Shown here: positions 1-10,000 of the stretch, piece after piece
Position numbering within the stretch: position 1 is the first letter of the stretch
How the letters are laid out: every line of letters begins with the position of its first letter
Source: Catenuloplanes niger
Lineage (GTDB): Bacteria; Actinomycetota; Actinomycetes; Mycobacteriales; Micromonosporaceae
Assembly (NCBI RefSeq): GCF_031458255.1
Contig: NZ_JAVDYC010000001.1
Coordinates: forward strand, 3,295,001 to 3,359,000
DNA: 64,000 nt
Direction of reading: 5' to 3'
Translations under genes and position numbers: made by a program
Notes under the pieces: generated by a model
The model's database searches: none
Told to the model about the DNA's origin: nothing
The model's input: only the letters and a program-made list of their open reading frames with translations

Positions 1-7
1 GAAGGGA

Positions 8-262
8 TGGACAGCTCAGCTACCGATGAACCGTTGACCGCGATGCTGGTTGACCAGGCTCCGGAGTGAGTGGTGGGGTTGATGGGCGAGAGCGGACTGC
101 TGCCGAAGTAGATCAAGCGGGCCCGGGAGCCCGCGCGACCACGTCGGCAATGGCAGGCACGACCCCGAAGGCCGCGGTAGCGGCCACTTTCAGAACGGCA
201 CCGGGCCAAGATGGCGTTGACCGAAGTCAGCGCGCGCGGGGCACGGGTGCTGCAAGATAGGA
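8..262 (+). pseudogene. Decayed IS256-family transposase remnant (5' part)
   Basis: The translation from ATG 8 follows the N-terminus of the intact IS256-type transposase at 21.5-22.7 kb of this window: TDEPLTAMLVDQ against TDEQLIAMLVDR, then GESGLLPK against GEGGLLQQ. In other frames it continues with DHVGNGRHDPEGRGSG against DHVGYDKHDPAGRGSG, and LTEVSARGARV against LTDVGPVEVRV. It has at least two in-frame stops (around 77 and 114) and frameshifts, and the 3' two thirds are missing. It is a dead IS remnant. The match is by eye to the in-window copy. Confidence 0.6.
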
Positions 263-290
263 GGACGTCTGATTTACGTACTTTGTGTGT

Positions 291-901
291 TTATTTTTGG
301 GTGGGTTTCGCCAGGGTGAGGGTGGCGTCCTGCGTGAGTTTCTTGGCGAGGTCGTCGATCATGGCTCGGGTGATCATGCTGGCTGAGTGGTCAGGCAGGG
401 TTTCGTAGTCGCGGGCGAGTCGGCGGTGTTGCATGAGCCGTTTTTGCCGGCGTCGATGCCCTGGCTGTCGACGGGGACATTGGGGGAGGTCTTGATGCTC
501 TGGGTGTCCATGATGGATGCGGTGAGTTCGGCGGCGCGTCCGTGATGGTCGCGGACGAGACCGGTGAGGTCGTAGTCGAGGTCGGTGAAGATGCCTTCCT
601 TGCTCCAGGCGGTGAAGTAGCCGTAGACCGCCGGTTTGCAGGGAAGTCGTGGGGTGGGTAGCGCCACGGGATGCCCGGTGCGATTGACGTAGAGGATGGC
701 GTTGAAGATCTCGCGTAGGTCGTGGGTGGCGTTGCGGCCCTTGATCCCGAGCGTGGCTCGGGCGTCGGTGCGGGCCTGGCGCCAGGCGGTCAGCCGGGGT
801 GCGATCAACTACCAGCGGGCATCGGACAGCTCGCAGGGATAGGTGCGGCGCTCGGTGATGTCTACTGGCGTACGCTGCGAGAACTTCGGTCCTGCGGACA
901 T
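291..901 (-). pseudogene. Degenerate IS5-family transposase
   Basis: Reading from ATG at 901, the first 31 codons give the usual start of an IS5-group transposase (ERRTYPCELSDARW), followed directly by an in-frame TAG where the family continues with LIAPRL. The frame then resumes with LREIFNAILYVNRTG and VYGYFTAWSKEG, both typical of the family. It shifts frame near 440, and the C-terminal stretch RRLARDYETLPDHSASMI is found in a different frame down to the stop at 291. One nonsense codon and at least one frameshift make it inactive. No terminal inverted repeats were identified. Confidence 0.75.
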
Positions 902-1095
902 CGGGTCCGCCGATTTCGTGGCAGAAGCCAATCAGACACGATCGAGGGAAGAAAAGCCGCCGACCGGACGCATCCTTATGCGAATCACTGGGGGGCAATC
1001 CAGGCGGATCGCATCGTCTGAAACATCTGCGACCGCCACGCGAAGCCACTAAAACACCCAGTGAGAGGGCGGAATGTAAGTCTTCGCCCGGTTCG

Positions 1096-1528
1096 TCATT
1101 GGCGTGTTGCTGAGGTTGCTGGTGGTGCGGTCAGGTGTCGGTTCGCGGGCGCGAGATGGCGAACAGGCCGGGCGTGGTCTCGGTGACAAGTCCGGTGGAC
1201 CAGGCGTTTGAGTTTGGTGCGCATGCCCTCGATGCGGGCGGGTTCGGTGCCGGTGTCCAGGGCATGGCAGAGGTCTTTCCACCGTAGTGGGGTCTCGGTT
1301 TCGGTCAGCACGGTGAGGATGTGCTGGTAGGCAGGGTTGGCCGGTAGGCCGGGGTGGGTGCACATCTTTGCGGCCGACGATGACCGCTTGGCGGGACTCG
1401 CGGATCAGGGCGTCGCGGACGGCGGGGTCGATCTCGGTGTGTCCGGGGCGCGGGCGAGGTTCGCGGTCTTTCGGCGAGGACCCACGACGCCCGCCGCCCG
1501 CTCTCGCCGGGTCCGTAACCGTTGTCAT
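1096..1528 (-). pseudogene. Broken conserved hypothetical gene
   Basis: The readable core (HILTVLTETETPLRWKDLCHALDTGTEPARIEGMRTKLKRL, read in two halves) looks like a winged-helix-type small protein of the kind that accompanies transposases in actinomycetes. The likely N-terminus (MTTVTDPARAGG, start about 1528) is in another frame, so a frameshift lies near 1365. The C-terminal end also drifts out of frame after KRLVHRT. Function is unknown and the gene is probably dead. It sits among other broken genes at the left edge of the window. Confidence 0.4.
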
Positions 1529-1686
1529 CCGGCACGCGGTGAACGGCGCAACCGGGGAAGGCAGGACGGCAGAGACTGCAGCCGGATGTGTCGGACCTCT
1601 GCCGGTAGCCGGCCATGGTGACCGACCGATCGGCCTCATAGCCTGGTCGCGGCTCGACAACGAAGCGCCGTTCTTGGGGAGCGCGC

Positions 1687-1968
1687 ATGGTAGACGGGAA
1701 CAACTCGCCAGGCAGTGGCCGCTACGGGGCACCCACGGATTGGGCGCAGCGGTGTTACCTGACCGGACCGGGCCGGCACCTAATGCTTGGTGATCGGGTG
1801 GGACTGAACCTGATCAACCCAGACTTTTCGAACAAGCCGGTGCCCGGCACCGTGGTCGGATTCGCTGGACCGGGGTCGGCAATAGCGTTGATTCGCTGGG
1901 ACGACGCGGTCGAAGTAGATGAGATCGACGGTGTTCCGGTGGCGGTCCTGTTTCTGGTGGCTGCCTAA
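1687..1968 (+). CDS. Small hypothetical protein (93 aa)
   Basis: This short ORF runs from ATG 1687, with a GGGGAG-like ribosome site just upstream, to a stop that overlaps by 4 bp the end of the convergent TIR-STAND gene. The product is soluble, with no signal peptide or membrane segment. It reads like a compact beta-rich domain (VGLNLINPDF, GTVVGFAGPG, AIALIRWDDAVEVDEIDG), possibly an SH3-like or KOW-like barrel. I do not recognise the family. Being packed tail to tail against the next gene supports it being real, but a chance ORF cannot be excluded. Confidence 0.4.
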   Translation: MVDGNNSPGSGRYGAPTDWAQRCYLTGPGRHLMLGDRVGLNLINPDFSNKPVPGTVVGFAGPGSAIALIRWDDAVEVDEIDGVPVAVLFLVAA

Positions 1969-4900
1969 CCGGTCTCGGCGTTCGCGGCCGCTCGGATCTG
2001 TTCCAGCAGCACGGCGTCACCGCGACGGACGAAGCAGCGCAGAAGTCGCTGATTGCGATCCATAGCGCCGATGGCACGGGTGATGCCCCGGGCGTGTCGG
2101 TAGGTGTCGATCGCGGCTCGGCCCCGGTCACGATCCCGGGTTGTCAACGCCAGGCCACTGAGCATCAACCCGTACGAGTCCAGCATGGAGTAATCCCGTT
2201 CGTCCTGGTGGAAACGAGAGTCGCAATCGGCCAGTGCTTGACTGAACGAGCTGGTCGCCTTGTCGACCTGTCCAGCGGCAAAGGCGGCCAAGCCGAGAAC
2301 CGCGAAGGCGTTCAGCCGTGCGAGGGTCCGGCGCAGCCCGGTGGCCGCCGTGGCCGCCTCGATGGCGAGTTCCTCGTTTCCGGCGAAGAGGTGGGCCAGG
2401 GCCACGGTGACGTACGCCTCCGTCAACAGAGGCGTGTTGTTCGCGGTGGTTCCGATGCCCACGGCATCCAGCGCGAGCCGGAGGGCAGGCTCCGATCCTT
2501 CCCAATAGAGCCGGTGAGTGGCCTCGCCGTTCAGGCAGGCACCGCGCAGCAGTTGGTCATCCGCCTCGCTGGCCAACTCCCCGGCCGACCGGGCGAGGCG
2601 GATCGCGGATACCGACTGACCCAGTTGACCGAGCACCCAGCTCCGGTTCAGCTGCAGCCGAGCCCGGAGTGCGGGCTCGGGATGAGAGGTCAGGACCTCG
2701 TCGGCTTCATCGAGATAGTGCAGCGCCTCGTCGTGGTGACCGGTCCGGGCCTGGTGCAGAGCGAGGCCCATTTGCGCCTCGGCCAGCTCGGGGCGCAGGC
2801 CATGGCGTGTGCTGTCCCGCATCGCCACGGCATACAAGTCCCGCGCCGCCGCCAGGCGCCCATGACGGAACAGGACACCGCCCAATTGATTGCGAGTGCG
2901 CGCGCGGTTGTCGACGTCCGTGGTCTCCGCCAGCAACCCGAGCAATGCCCGGAGTTGCTCCTCGGCCTCGGCCACGTTGTCCTGCTGATCGAGTGCCGCC
3001 GCCAGATATGACAGGTTGGGACGTTGCGCCTCGGCATCGAGTTTGTCATGGAGGTCGAGCCGCCACCGGTTCAGTGTCGCGCTCCGCCCCCACCGCCGGA
3101 GTGGCTCTTCGTCGACCCGGTTGATCAGCTCGAAGGCGTGCTGCCAATCGTCTGCGGCGATGCGCAACTCGATCTCGCTGAACTGCGGCCACAGGTCTTC
3201 CATGACGTGCGGTCTGGTCCACTGCAGGTGCAGGTATCGGGCGCCGCGCAAACGCAGGATGCGAAGTGTGAAGGGATCACGCCCCTCCGGGCGGTCGGCA
3301 GTCGGCGGGACAGTACCACGGATGATCTCGGCGTCGAGCACCGGCAGGTAATACCGCCCGCCATCACGGTGGATGACATACCGCTCGCACAACCTGTTCA
3401 GCAGAGCCGACGTAATCAGATGAGGCGCAAAGTCGTGCAGCAGGTAACTGATCGCCTCGGGGCCAGCCGGTCGGCCTAACGCGGCCAGCGCCTGGACGAC
3501 CAGACGTTCGGTGCGATCCAGCTTGACCATGATCGCGGCCAGAAGAGCTGCCCGCACATCATCCGGCTCGTCCAGGTCGGTGATGAGTTCCAACAGGCCG
3601 CGGTCGGGATCAACCTGCCGGACCCCGGCCACGAGCTCCAGCAGCCGGGGAAATCCCTTGGTGATTCGGTGCAGCCACGCCAGTTCGCGTTCACCGGCAT
3701 GGGCGAGCCCCAGCGTGCCGTCGTCGAGGCTCTGCAACAGCCAACCGGCTTCCGGCATGGGCACGCCGCCGGAAAGCGGTATGACCTTGGCCCGTTCACC
3801 CAGTCTCTGATGCAACTCGACCGGCTTCCGGGCGGCCGCGACGATCAGGCGAAGCCGGTGATCTGTGCGCTCGACAAGCGCGACCAGGAATGCACCCAGG
3901 TCCCGGTCGATGAACTCACCATCCTTGTCGAGGAGAACATGCGCGTCGTCGATCACGACGTGAACGACAAGGTTGTTCAGCGCGGCAACAACCCTGTCGA
4001 GTTTGCTGTGCCAGGGTTCGGTCGCCGCGAGCCCGTGCCGCAAACGATCGCCGGCATCCTCGTCGGGGAGTGCTCCACAGAGATCGGCCAGGACGACATC
4101 CGGTGTCACCCGCCGGTACCCGCGGGCCCAGAGATAGAGGAACGCGTCCGCGGCCGGCTCCGCACCCCGGCCTCGAAGGACACGACGCAGTGCGGCGAGC
4201 AGTCCCGTCTTGCCGTCCCCGTCACCGCCGACCACCGTGATGACCCGGACAACGTCCCCCTTCAGGTATGTGGTGAGCGCCCTTTGCTGATCATCGCGAT
4301 CGAAGAAGGTGACCGGAGCGCGGATAGGCATCTCGTTGACGCTGATGAACCCCTCATGCACGGATCGAGGCGCAGGCTGTCCGCGCTGCTCGACGTGGCG
4401 AAACGCTTCGTCGCTCCGATCGTCGTCATCCTCCCGGGCCGGCCTCGCGCGCTTCTGCTCCTCTTCCTGCCGGATGCGATGCCAGTCGGCGAGGTCGATG
4501 AGTCGTTCGCGAGTAGGGCCGGTCGCCATCCGGGCAGCCGCCAATGTCTCATGCAGTCGATCGGCACGCTGCTGGGCAACAAATTCTGGCGAGCCGATCC
4601 GCAGGAGCCGTTCGCGTAATTGTTCCCATTCGTCGTCCGATTCCTCGGTGAACGGGAGAGGCGGCTCGCCTTCCAGGTCGAAGGGCAGCTCGATCCGCGG
4701 CACGACCTGCAACGGAAGTATGGGGATGCCCCACCGGTAGGCCCGGAGCGCCTCCTTCTGGCACCAGTTCGGGTTCTTGTCGCGGACGCTTTCCGGGGTC
4801 ATCACGAACAGCAGCACGGCCGAACCGCGCAGGGCACGAGAGATTGCCGTCGGGAATGTCGTGCCAGGGAGACGATCGAAATCCGACCACGGTGTCAGAT

Positions 4901-5003
4901 GTGGAGCGAGGGACCGGAGCCGCGTCCGCAGCCGGTAGACGAAGTCGGGACCGTCGGTGCGGGAGTACGAGATGAAGGCCAGAAGGGCGTCCGCTTGCGG
5001 CAC
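1965..5003 (-). CDS. TIR-STAND NTPase-TPR protein, candidate anti-phage sensor/effector
   Basis: Starts at GTG 5003 with GGAGG 8 bases upstream; the frame is open further upstream, but that part overlaps the divergent regulator and has no family similarity. The 1012-aa product has an N-terminal TIR domain (about 5-105: AFISYSRTDG, then NWCQKEALRA with the catalytic-type Glu84). It then has a charged linker, a STAND/AAA-type NTPase with Walker A GGDGDGKT (259-266) and Walker B VVHVVIDDAH (346-355), and a long alpha-helical TPR-like half to the C-terminus. Such proteins couple ligand sensing by repeats and NTPase oligomerisation to NAD+ cleavage by TIR. The ligand is unknown. A LuxR-type gene is divergent and a SLOG gene lies nearby, suggesting a shared NAD-derived signalling role (inference). 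Confidence 0.85.
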   Translation of the reverse strand: MPQADALLAFISYSRTDGPDFVYRLRTRLRSLAPHLTPWSDFDRLPGTTFPTAISRALRGSAVLLFVMTPESVRDKNPNWCQKEALRAYRWGIPILPLQVVPRIELPFDLEGEPPLPFTEESDDEWEQLRERLLRIGSPEFVAQQRADRLHETLAAARMATGPTRERLIDLADWHRIRQEEEQKRARPAREDDDDRSDEAFRHVEQRGQPAPRSVHEGFISVNEMPIRAPVTFFDRDDQQRALTTYLKGDVVRVITVVGGDGDGKTGLLAALRRVLRGRGAEPAADAFLYLWARGYRRVTPDVVLADLCGALPDEDAGDRLRHGLAATEPWHSKLDRVVAALNNLVVHVVIDDAHVLLDKDGEFIDRDLGAFLVALVERTDHRLRLIVAAARKPVELHQRLGERAKVIPLSGGVPMPEAGWLLQSLDDGTLGLAHAGERELAWLHRITKGFPRLLELVAGVRQVDPDRGLLELITDLDEPDDVRAALLAAIMVKLDRTERLVVQALAALGRPAGPEAISYLLHDFAPHLITSALLNRLCERYVIHRDGGRYYLPVLDAEIIRGTVPPTADRPEGRDPFTLRILRLRGARYLHLQWTRPHVMEDLWPQFSEIELRIAADDWQHAFELINRVDEEPLRRWGRSATLNRWRLDLHDKLDAEAQRPNLSYLAAALDQQDNVAEAEEQLRALLGLLAETTDVDNRARTRNQLGGVLFRHGRLAAARDLYAVAMRDSTRHGLRPELAEAQMGLALHQARTGHHDEALHYLDEADEVLTSHPEPALRARLQLNRSWVLGQLGQSVSAIRLARSAGELASEADDQLLRGACLNGEATHRLYWEGSEPALRLALDAVGIGTTANNTPLLTEAYVTVALAHLFAGNEELAIEAATAATGLRRTLARLNAFAVLGLAAFAAGQVDKATSSFSQALADCDSRFHQDERDYSMLDSYGLMLSGLALTTRDRDRGRAAIDTYRHARGITRAIGAMDRNQRLLRCFVRRGDAVLLEQIRAAANAETG

Positions 5004-5210
5004 AGCACGGCCTCCACCATTAGTGACTCTCGCACCACCGTGGTCATTCTTGCTCGATGGGCAGACCTGTGTCCAGGTCGCGGCAGCAAGCTGACATGCT
5101 GGTCCGTATCCTGGCGCGACCGTGCCGACTCTCGGCCATCGTGAGGCTCCAATCCAGTCCGAGCCTGACCATCTGAGGATGGGGCACCCGTGGGAAGAGG
5201 TCCGCGTCGC

Positions 5211-5810
5211 ATGCCGATCCGGGTAGCGGTCGTCGATCCGCTGCCGGTCTTCGTGGAGGGCCTGACGGCCATCCTCAGTTCGGAAGGCGTCGAGCCGGAG
5301 ACACCCGAAGATCTGATCGCCTGGGCCGCCGGCGACGCACCGTCCGCGATCCTGCTCAGCCTGCTGAGCGCCCGCGAATGGACATTGCTGGCCGAGATCC
5401 ACCGCCTGCGGCCGGATGTCTCGGTGGTAGCGTTAGTGGAAACCCCCGGGCCGGAGACGTCTTTACGCGCCCTGGCTGCCGGTGCGATCGGCGTGCTGCC
5501 CCGTGCTGCATCGCCGTCCTCGGTGCGATTCGCCTTCCGGGCCGCCGTGGACGGACTCAGCCTGCTGCCGGTCGATCTGATGCGCACTCTGGTCGCGAAC
5601 CAGCCCCGTACAGTCAGCGGTCCGCTGTCCGACCGCGAAATCGACTGGCTGCGCCGACTGACCGAAGGGATCAGCGTGTCGCGCCTCGCTGATCGAGCCG
5701 GCTATTCCGAACGGATGATGTTCCGGCTGCTCAACCAGACGTACGCGAAACTGGGCGTGGACAACCGGACCAAGGCCATCATCGCGGCTCGTGATCGTGG
5801 CTGGCTCTGA
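5211..5810 (+). CDS. LuxR/NarL-type regulator with atypical receiver
   Basis: Start chosen at ATG 5211 because GAAGAGG lies about 10 bases upstream; a GTG at 5190 is in frame but less well placed. Residues 1-120 have the fold pattern of a response-regulator receiver (IRVAVVDPLPVFVEGL). The phospho-acceptor Asp expected near residue 50 is replaced (AILLSLLSAREW), and the conserved Lys is Arg (GVLPRAAS). Residues 134-199 are a LuxR-type helix-turn-helix (LSDREIDWLRRLTEGISVS...). It is therefore probably not controlled by ordinary phosphorylation. It is divergent from the TIR-STAND gene (about 208 bp between starts) and overlaps tail to tail with the SLOG gene by 32 bp. Regulation of its neighbours is plausible but not shown. 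Confidence 0.8.
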   Translation: MPIRVAVVDPLPVFVEGLTAILSSEGVEPETPEDLIAWAAGDAPSAILLSLLSAREWTLLAEIHRLRPDVSVVALVETPGPETSLRALAAGAIGVLPRAASPSSVRFAFRAAVDGLSLLPVDLMRTLVANQPRTVSGPLSDREIDWLRRLTEGISVSRLADRAGYSERMMFRLLNQTYAKLGVDNRTKAIIAARDRGWL

Positions 5811-6753
5811 GGCCGGTGAGGATCAGTTCGACGGCCCGCCACGGGTCGGTGGTGGTGGCCAGTTCGTCGTTCTGGTCGTCGGTCAGGCCGTTGTTCAGGG
5901 CGGCGGCCAGACCACCGGCTCCGCGGCGGCGCAATTCGTCGGCCGCCTCCTCGGGGCTGACGAGCGGATGTTCGCGTTTCCGGTACTCGTCGAACAGACC
6001 GGACCAGCCCTTGACGTGGTGGGCACACCAGTCTTCGGTGAGTTCGGGCCGGTCGTCGCCGCGCAGGACGTCGACAACTGCCCGAGTGGCCCCACCGAAG
6101 GCGCCGAGCAGGTAAACCGGTCGGCCCTTCTCCAAGGTCAGCAGCACCTCCTCGGCGACACCCGGCAGCACACCGAGATACCCGGTGAGCTTGCCGCCGA
6201 GTGCCACCCGGGCGGTCGCATCGTCCGTGGTGTCCGTGCGCATCCGGGTCAGACCGAGGGAGCTGGGGTAGCGACCGAGTGGTTCCGTCTCCCGGTATCC
6301 GTCAGCTGCGGCCAGGTCCAGTTCCCGCTGGGGGACGCGGGGGTCCTCCGGCCGTCTTCCCTCGATTAGATTGGCCCGGTCGCGCCGATAGAAGTTGCGG
6401 TCTGCTTCGGACATCCTGACATGCCACGGCAGAGGTACGTGGTTGACGATCGGCCGGATCGGCCGGTCGACCTGCTCGGACATGGGTGTGTGCCGCTCCA
6501 CCAGATCCATGAGGCGGCGGACGTAGTTCATGTCGTCGCCGGGTGCGCTGCCGTCCTTTCGGACAGCGCCATGCTCCAGCGATCCGCCGTAGAGGAGCCG
6601 GTAGCCACCGACCAGGAGATATAGCGCGAGGTCGTGGGCCACGGTGGCCAGGTGGACGTCGGGCCCGAGGTAGCCGACGGTCCCGACGCGCTCGGCCCGC
6701 TGGCCATCCGGATCCTCAACGAGGGCCTCCGCCCGTTCATGGTTCGCTGGCAC
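5779..6753 (-). CDS. SLOG-superfamily protein (TIR-associated type)
   Basis: The 324-aa product has the SLOG Rossmann-like pattern: an early helix and strand ending in LVGGYRLLYGGS, and a late signature GGKLTGYLGVLPGVAEEVL followed by RPVYLLGAFGGATRAV. SLOG proteins bind nucleotide-derived ligands such as ADP-ribose derivatives, and are partners or fusions of TIR, Macro or SIR2 domains in defence systems such as Thoeris. No effector domain is visible here, so it may act as a sensor, sequestering protein or enzyme. Start at GTG 6753 has AGG 5 bases upstream, but the first ~25 residues overlap an opposite-strand reading frame and may not be native. It lies between two TIR genes. Confidence 0.7.
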   Translation of the reverse strand: MPANHERAEALVEDPDGQRAERVGTVGYLGPDVHLATVAHDLALYLLVGGYRLLYGGSLEHGAVRKDGSAPGDDMNYVRRLMDLVERHTPMSEQVDRPIRPIVNHVPLPWHVRMSEADRNFYRRDRANLIEGRRPEDPRVPQRELDLAAADGYRETEPLGRYPSSLGLTRMRTDTTDDATARVALGGKLTGYLGVLPGVAEEVLLTLEKGRPVYLLGAFGGATRAVVDVLRGDDRPELTEDWCAHHVKGWSGLFDEYRKREHPLVSPEEAADELRRRGAGGLAAALNNGLTDDQNDELATTTDPWRAVELILTGLRASHDHEPR

Positions 6754-6909
6754 ACCGACCTGCGCGCCTTCGAGGCCCAGAGCAACGCCCCGTCGGACGA
6801 GTCGGGCTGGCCCCGGCGGGCCGAGTTCGACGCCGACCTGCAGCGGGTGCAGGGCGAGTTGGCGATCTATGTGGAAATGCTGGCCAAGCTGGCCGGCGTC
6901 AAATCCTGA
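6634..6909 (+). pseudogene. 5'-truncated remnant of a larger conserved protein
   Basis: This frame is closed upstream by TAG at 6622. From about 6688 it reads GPLAIRILNEGLRPFMVRWHTDL and then a helical tail (ELAIYVEMLAKLAGV). That looks like the conserved C-terminal end of a bigger actinobacterial protein whose N-terminal part is absent. Its 5' end overlaps by about 120 bp the start of the opposite-strand SLOG gene, so the two probably meet at a rearrangement junction near 6680. I cannot name the family. It could also be a small intact gene starting at GTG 6634. Confidence 0.4.
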
Positions 6910-7046
6910 CCCGGGTGGACGATTCGCCGGTATCGAACTGTTGCACGTGACGCCTGCCCGTTCGGTCGCCAGGGCGCATCGAAGAGACGCAAGTTACAAC
7001 TGGTTCTCGAAGTGTCACGCTGAGCTTGCTCGTGTTGACTTAGGCC

Positions 7047-10000
7047 ATGCGGGCATCGGTCGATCATTACGACGCGTTCATCTCGTACAGCCATCAAGCG
7101 GACAAGCTACTGGCTCAGGCGTTACAGACAGAGCTCGAGAAGTTCGCGCGTCCCTGGTACAAGCCGCGGGCGCTGCGGGTCTTCCGGGACGAGACCAGTT
7201 TGTCGATGACGCCGAACGCCTGGTCGACGATCCAGGCCGGGCTGGAGAAGGCCGAATGGTTCGTGCTGATGGCCTCTCCGGCGTCGGCCGCCTCCCACTG
7301 GGTGTCGCAGGAGGTGCAGTGGTGGCTTACCCATCGGCGCACTGATCGGATGTTGCTCGCGCTGACCGACGGGGACATCCGATGGTTGGGCCGCGACTTC
7401 GACTGGACCATGACCACCGCGCTGCCGCGCGCCCTGGCCGGCCGGTTCGGCGAGGAACCATTATGGATTGATCTGCGTCAGCTTGTGCCGCAGCAACCCG
7501 CCGCCCCGACGGCACCGTCAAGGATCACCCTCGGTGACCTGGTCGCGGAGTTCGCGGCCCCGATCCGTAACCGCCCCAAGGACGCCTTGATCGGCGCCCA
7601 CCTGCGGCTGGGTAAGAGGATCAGGCGGCTGATCGCGAGCACCGTCGTTGTGCTGACGTTGCTGTCGGCGGCGGCGGTGTCGGCGGCGGTGATCGCCAAT
7701 CAGCAGCGGCTGGAGGCGGAGCGGCAGGCCCGGGTGGCCAAGTCGCAGCAGCTGGCGGCCAACATCGACGCTCTGCTGCCCACGCAACTCGACCTGGCCC
7801 AGCTGCTCGCGGTGCAGGCGTACCGGATCGACCCCAACCGCCAGACCGAGATGGCGTTGCTACAGGCCGCCAACGCCAGCCCGGCGCTGGTCCGCTACAC
7901 CCACTTCGGCGCGTCGGTCACGGCCCTGGTGGGCTCGGCCGACGGCCGTACGGCAGTCATCGGCACAGCCGACGGCGAGGTGGCCACATGGGACGTCGCG
8001 AGCGGAGCCCGTCGTACGGCCGGGAAGTTGTCCGGATCGGTGGCCTCGGTTGCCGTCAGCGGTGACGGTGCGGTGGTGGCCGCGGCTGGCGGTGACGGTG
8101 CGACCGTCTGGGCTGAGGGATCTCCGCCCGCAAAGCTGGACAAGCCGGCCGGTGAGGGCATTCTTGCGGCAGCCGTGTCGCCGTCCGGCCGCTTCGTGGC
8201 CCTGTCCGCCGGGCCTGATCTGGGCGAGGACGGAGCTACCGGTGTTGTTCTGTCCGACCGGACGACTGGCCGGGTCCGGAAGGCTACGACGACCGTGTGG
8301 CCTGGACTGCTCGCGATGCCCACCGACAGCGAACTCATCGCGTCCAACGACAGCGGTAACTGGCAGCGGCTCAGAACCGCCGACCTCTCCGGTGAGGAAC
8401 CCCCGCAGGTGGTGAACGCCGGGGCACACCCGAGGGGTCTCGCCACGTCGGCCAACGGAAACTTCTTCGGCTACCACAGCGGCTCGGGAATGGTCCAGAT
8501 CACCGCGACCACCGGTGACGTGGCCGCCCGGGAGGAGGAAGGCGACCTGTTCGGCGCGACGGCGGGCAGCGAGGCGGAAACGATGGCAATCAGTCCGGAC
8601 GGGCGAACGCTGGCCACGGCCCAGGCTGGACGCATCTTCGTCACACCCACGGTCGGTCCGGGCCAGGACCAGCCCAGCCCGTCCGCTCACGGCGGCAATC
8701 GCACGATCAGTGAGCTGGCTTTCGCCGGGGACGGCGAACACCTGCTCTCCGCGACCGGCACAGCTGTCGTCCTGTGGGACTTCGACCAGCCGGGCCGGGC
8801 CGGCGTCGATCTGCCGGTCAGTGTCGACCAGGGGTGCTACAGCTGCGAAGCGCCGCAGGTGATGCTCAGCCCGGACGGGCAACGAGTTCTCGTAGCGGGT
8901 TCGAGAGGAGTGATTTCGATACGCGAGCTCAGCGCGGCCGGATCGGAGGTCCGGCTGGCTCCGGACGACGTCGGCGGCTACCGGCTGGCCGGTTCGAGCC
9001 CGGACGGGAGCAAGTGGTATCTCCAGGCCCCGGACGGAACACTGGAGATTCGCTCCGCCGCCGCTCTGGGGGCGCCCATCTTGGGCCGATCGAGGGGATT
9101 GGCACCGTATCGGGTTGTCGGTTTAACTGCGGACGAGCAGCAGGCGGTCACCTATCAAGATCAAAAGCTCGAGCTGCGCAGCGTCGATGACGGCAAGCTA
9201 ATCCGGACTCTCTTCAGACAAGGCGCCGTCGACTACCATGTCGTCGTCGGTGCGGGGGCACGAAGGCTTTCGTCCTCGACGAGGCGGCCACGAGCATCGA
9301 CCTGGCCACCGGCCGACGCACGGAGACCGGCCAAGGTGCGGTCGCCGAGATCTATGCCGGCCGCGATTACCTCATCATTCAACGCCGGAGCGGCCTTCTG
9401 GAGATCTGGAATGCCGACGGCACCAAGCTGCAGCACAGTGTCCAGCAGGGCAAGGACTACCTGAGCGCCACCCCTACGTTCCGCACGGCGCCCAGCATCG
9501 GCGGCGGCAAACTGGTCCAGCAGCGGTCCAACGGGGAGCTGACGGTGCTCGACCTGGCCGACAATACGGTTGTGGCGACGCTGCCGGGCGCCGACTACTC
9601 CAAGATCGGGCTCGCGCTGGCCCCGGACGGGCGACGGCTGATCACCGCGACCGAAGGCTCGACAGAACCGCTTAGCGGATCGCTCAAGATCTGGAGTCTC
9701 GACCCGCAGTCGCTCGTGACGACGGCCTGCCAAGCCGTCGGCCGCGATCTGACCTCGACCGAACGCCAGACCTACCTCGCTCCCCTCGTGCCAGACAAGC
9801 CCACGTGCAGCCCCTCCGACCCCGTACCGTCGAAGCCAGCGCCGGACCCGAAAACCCAAGCCCAGACAACCTCGGCCGTTCTGCAGCAGATGAACCGGCA
9901 GCGCCTCTCGATCCGCAACCCCATCGACTCCTCGGCACGATGCGCGGGCGACCTCGAGACGCACAGCCGCGCACTGACCGAGGCCGGCGCGGCCCGCGAA

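Noticed and set aside
5004-5402. N-terminal extension of the TIR-STAND protein up to 5402
   Set aside because: It overlaps the divergent regulator, shows no family similarity, and GTG 5003 has a good GGAGG site directly in front of the TIR domain.
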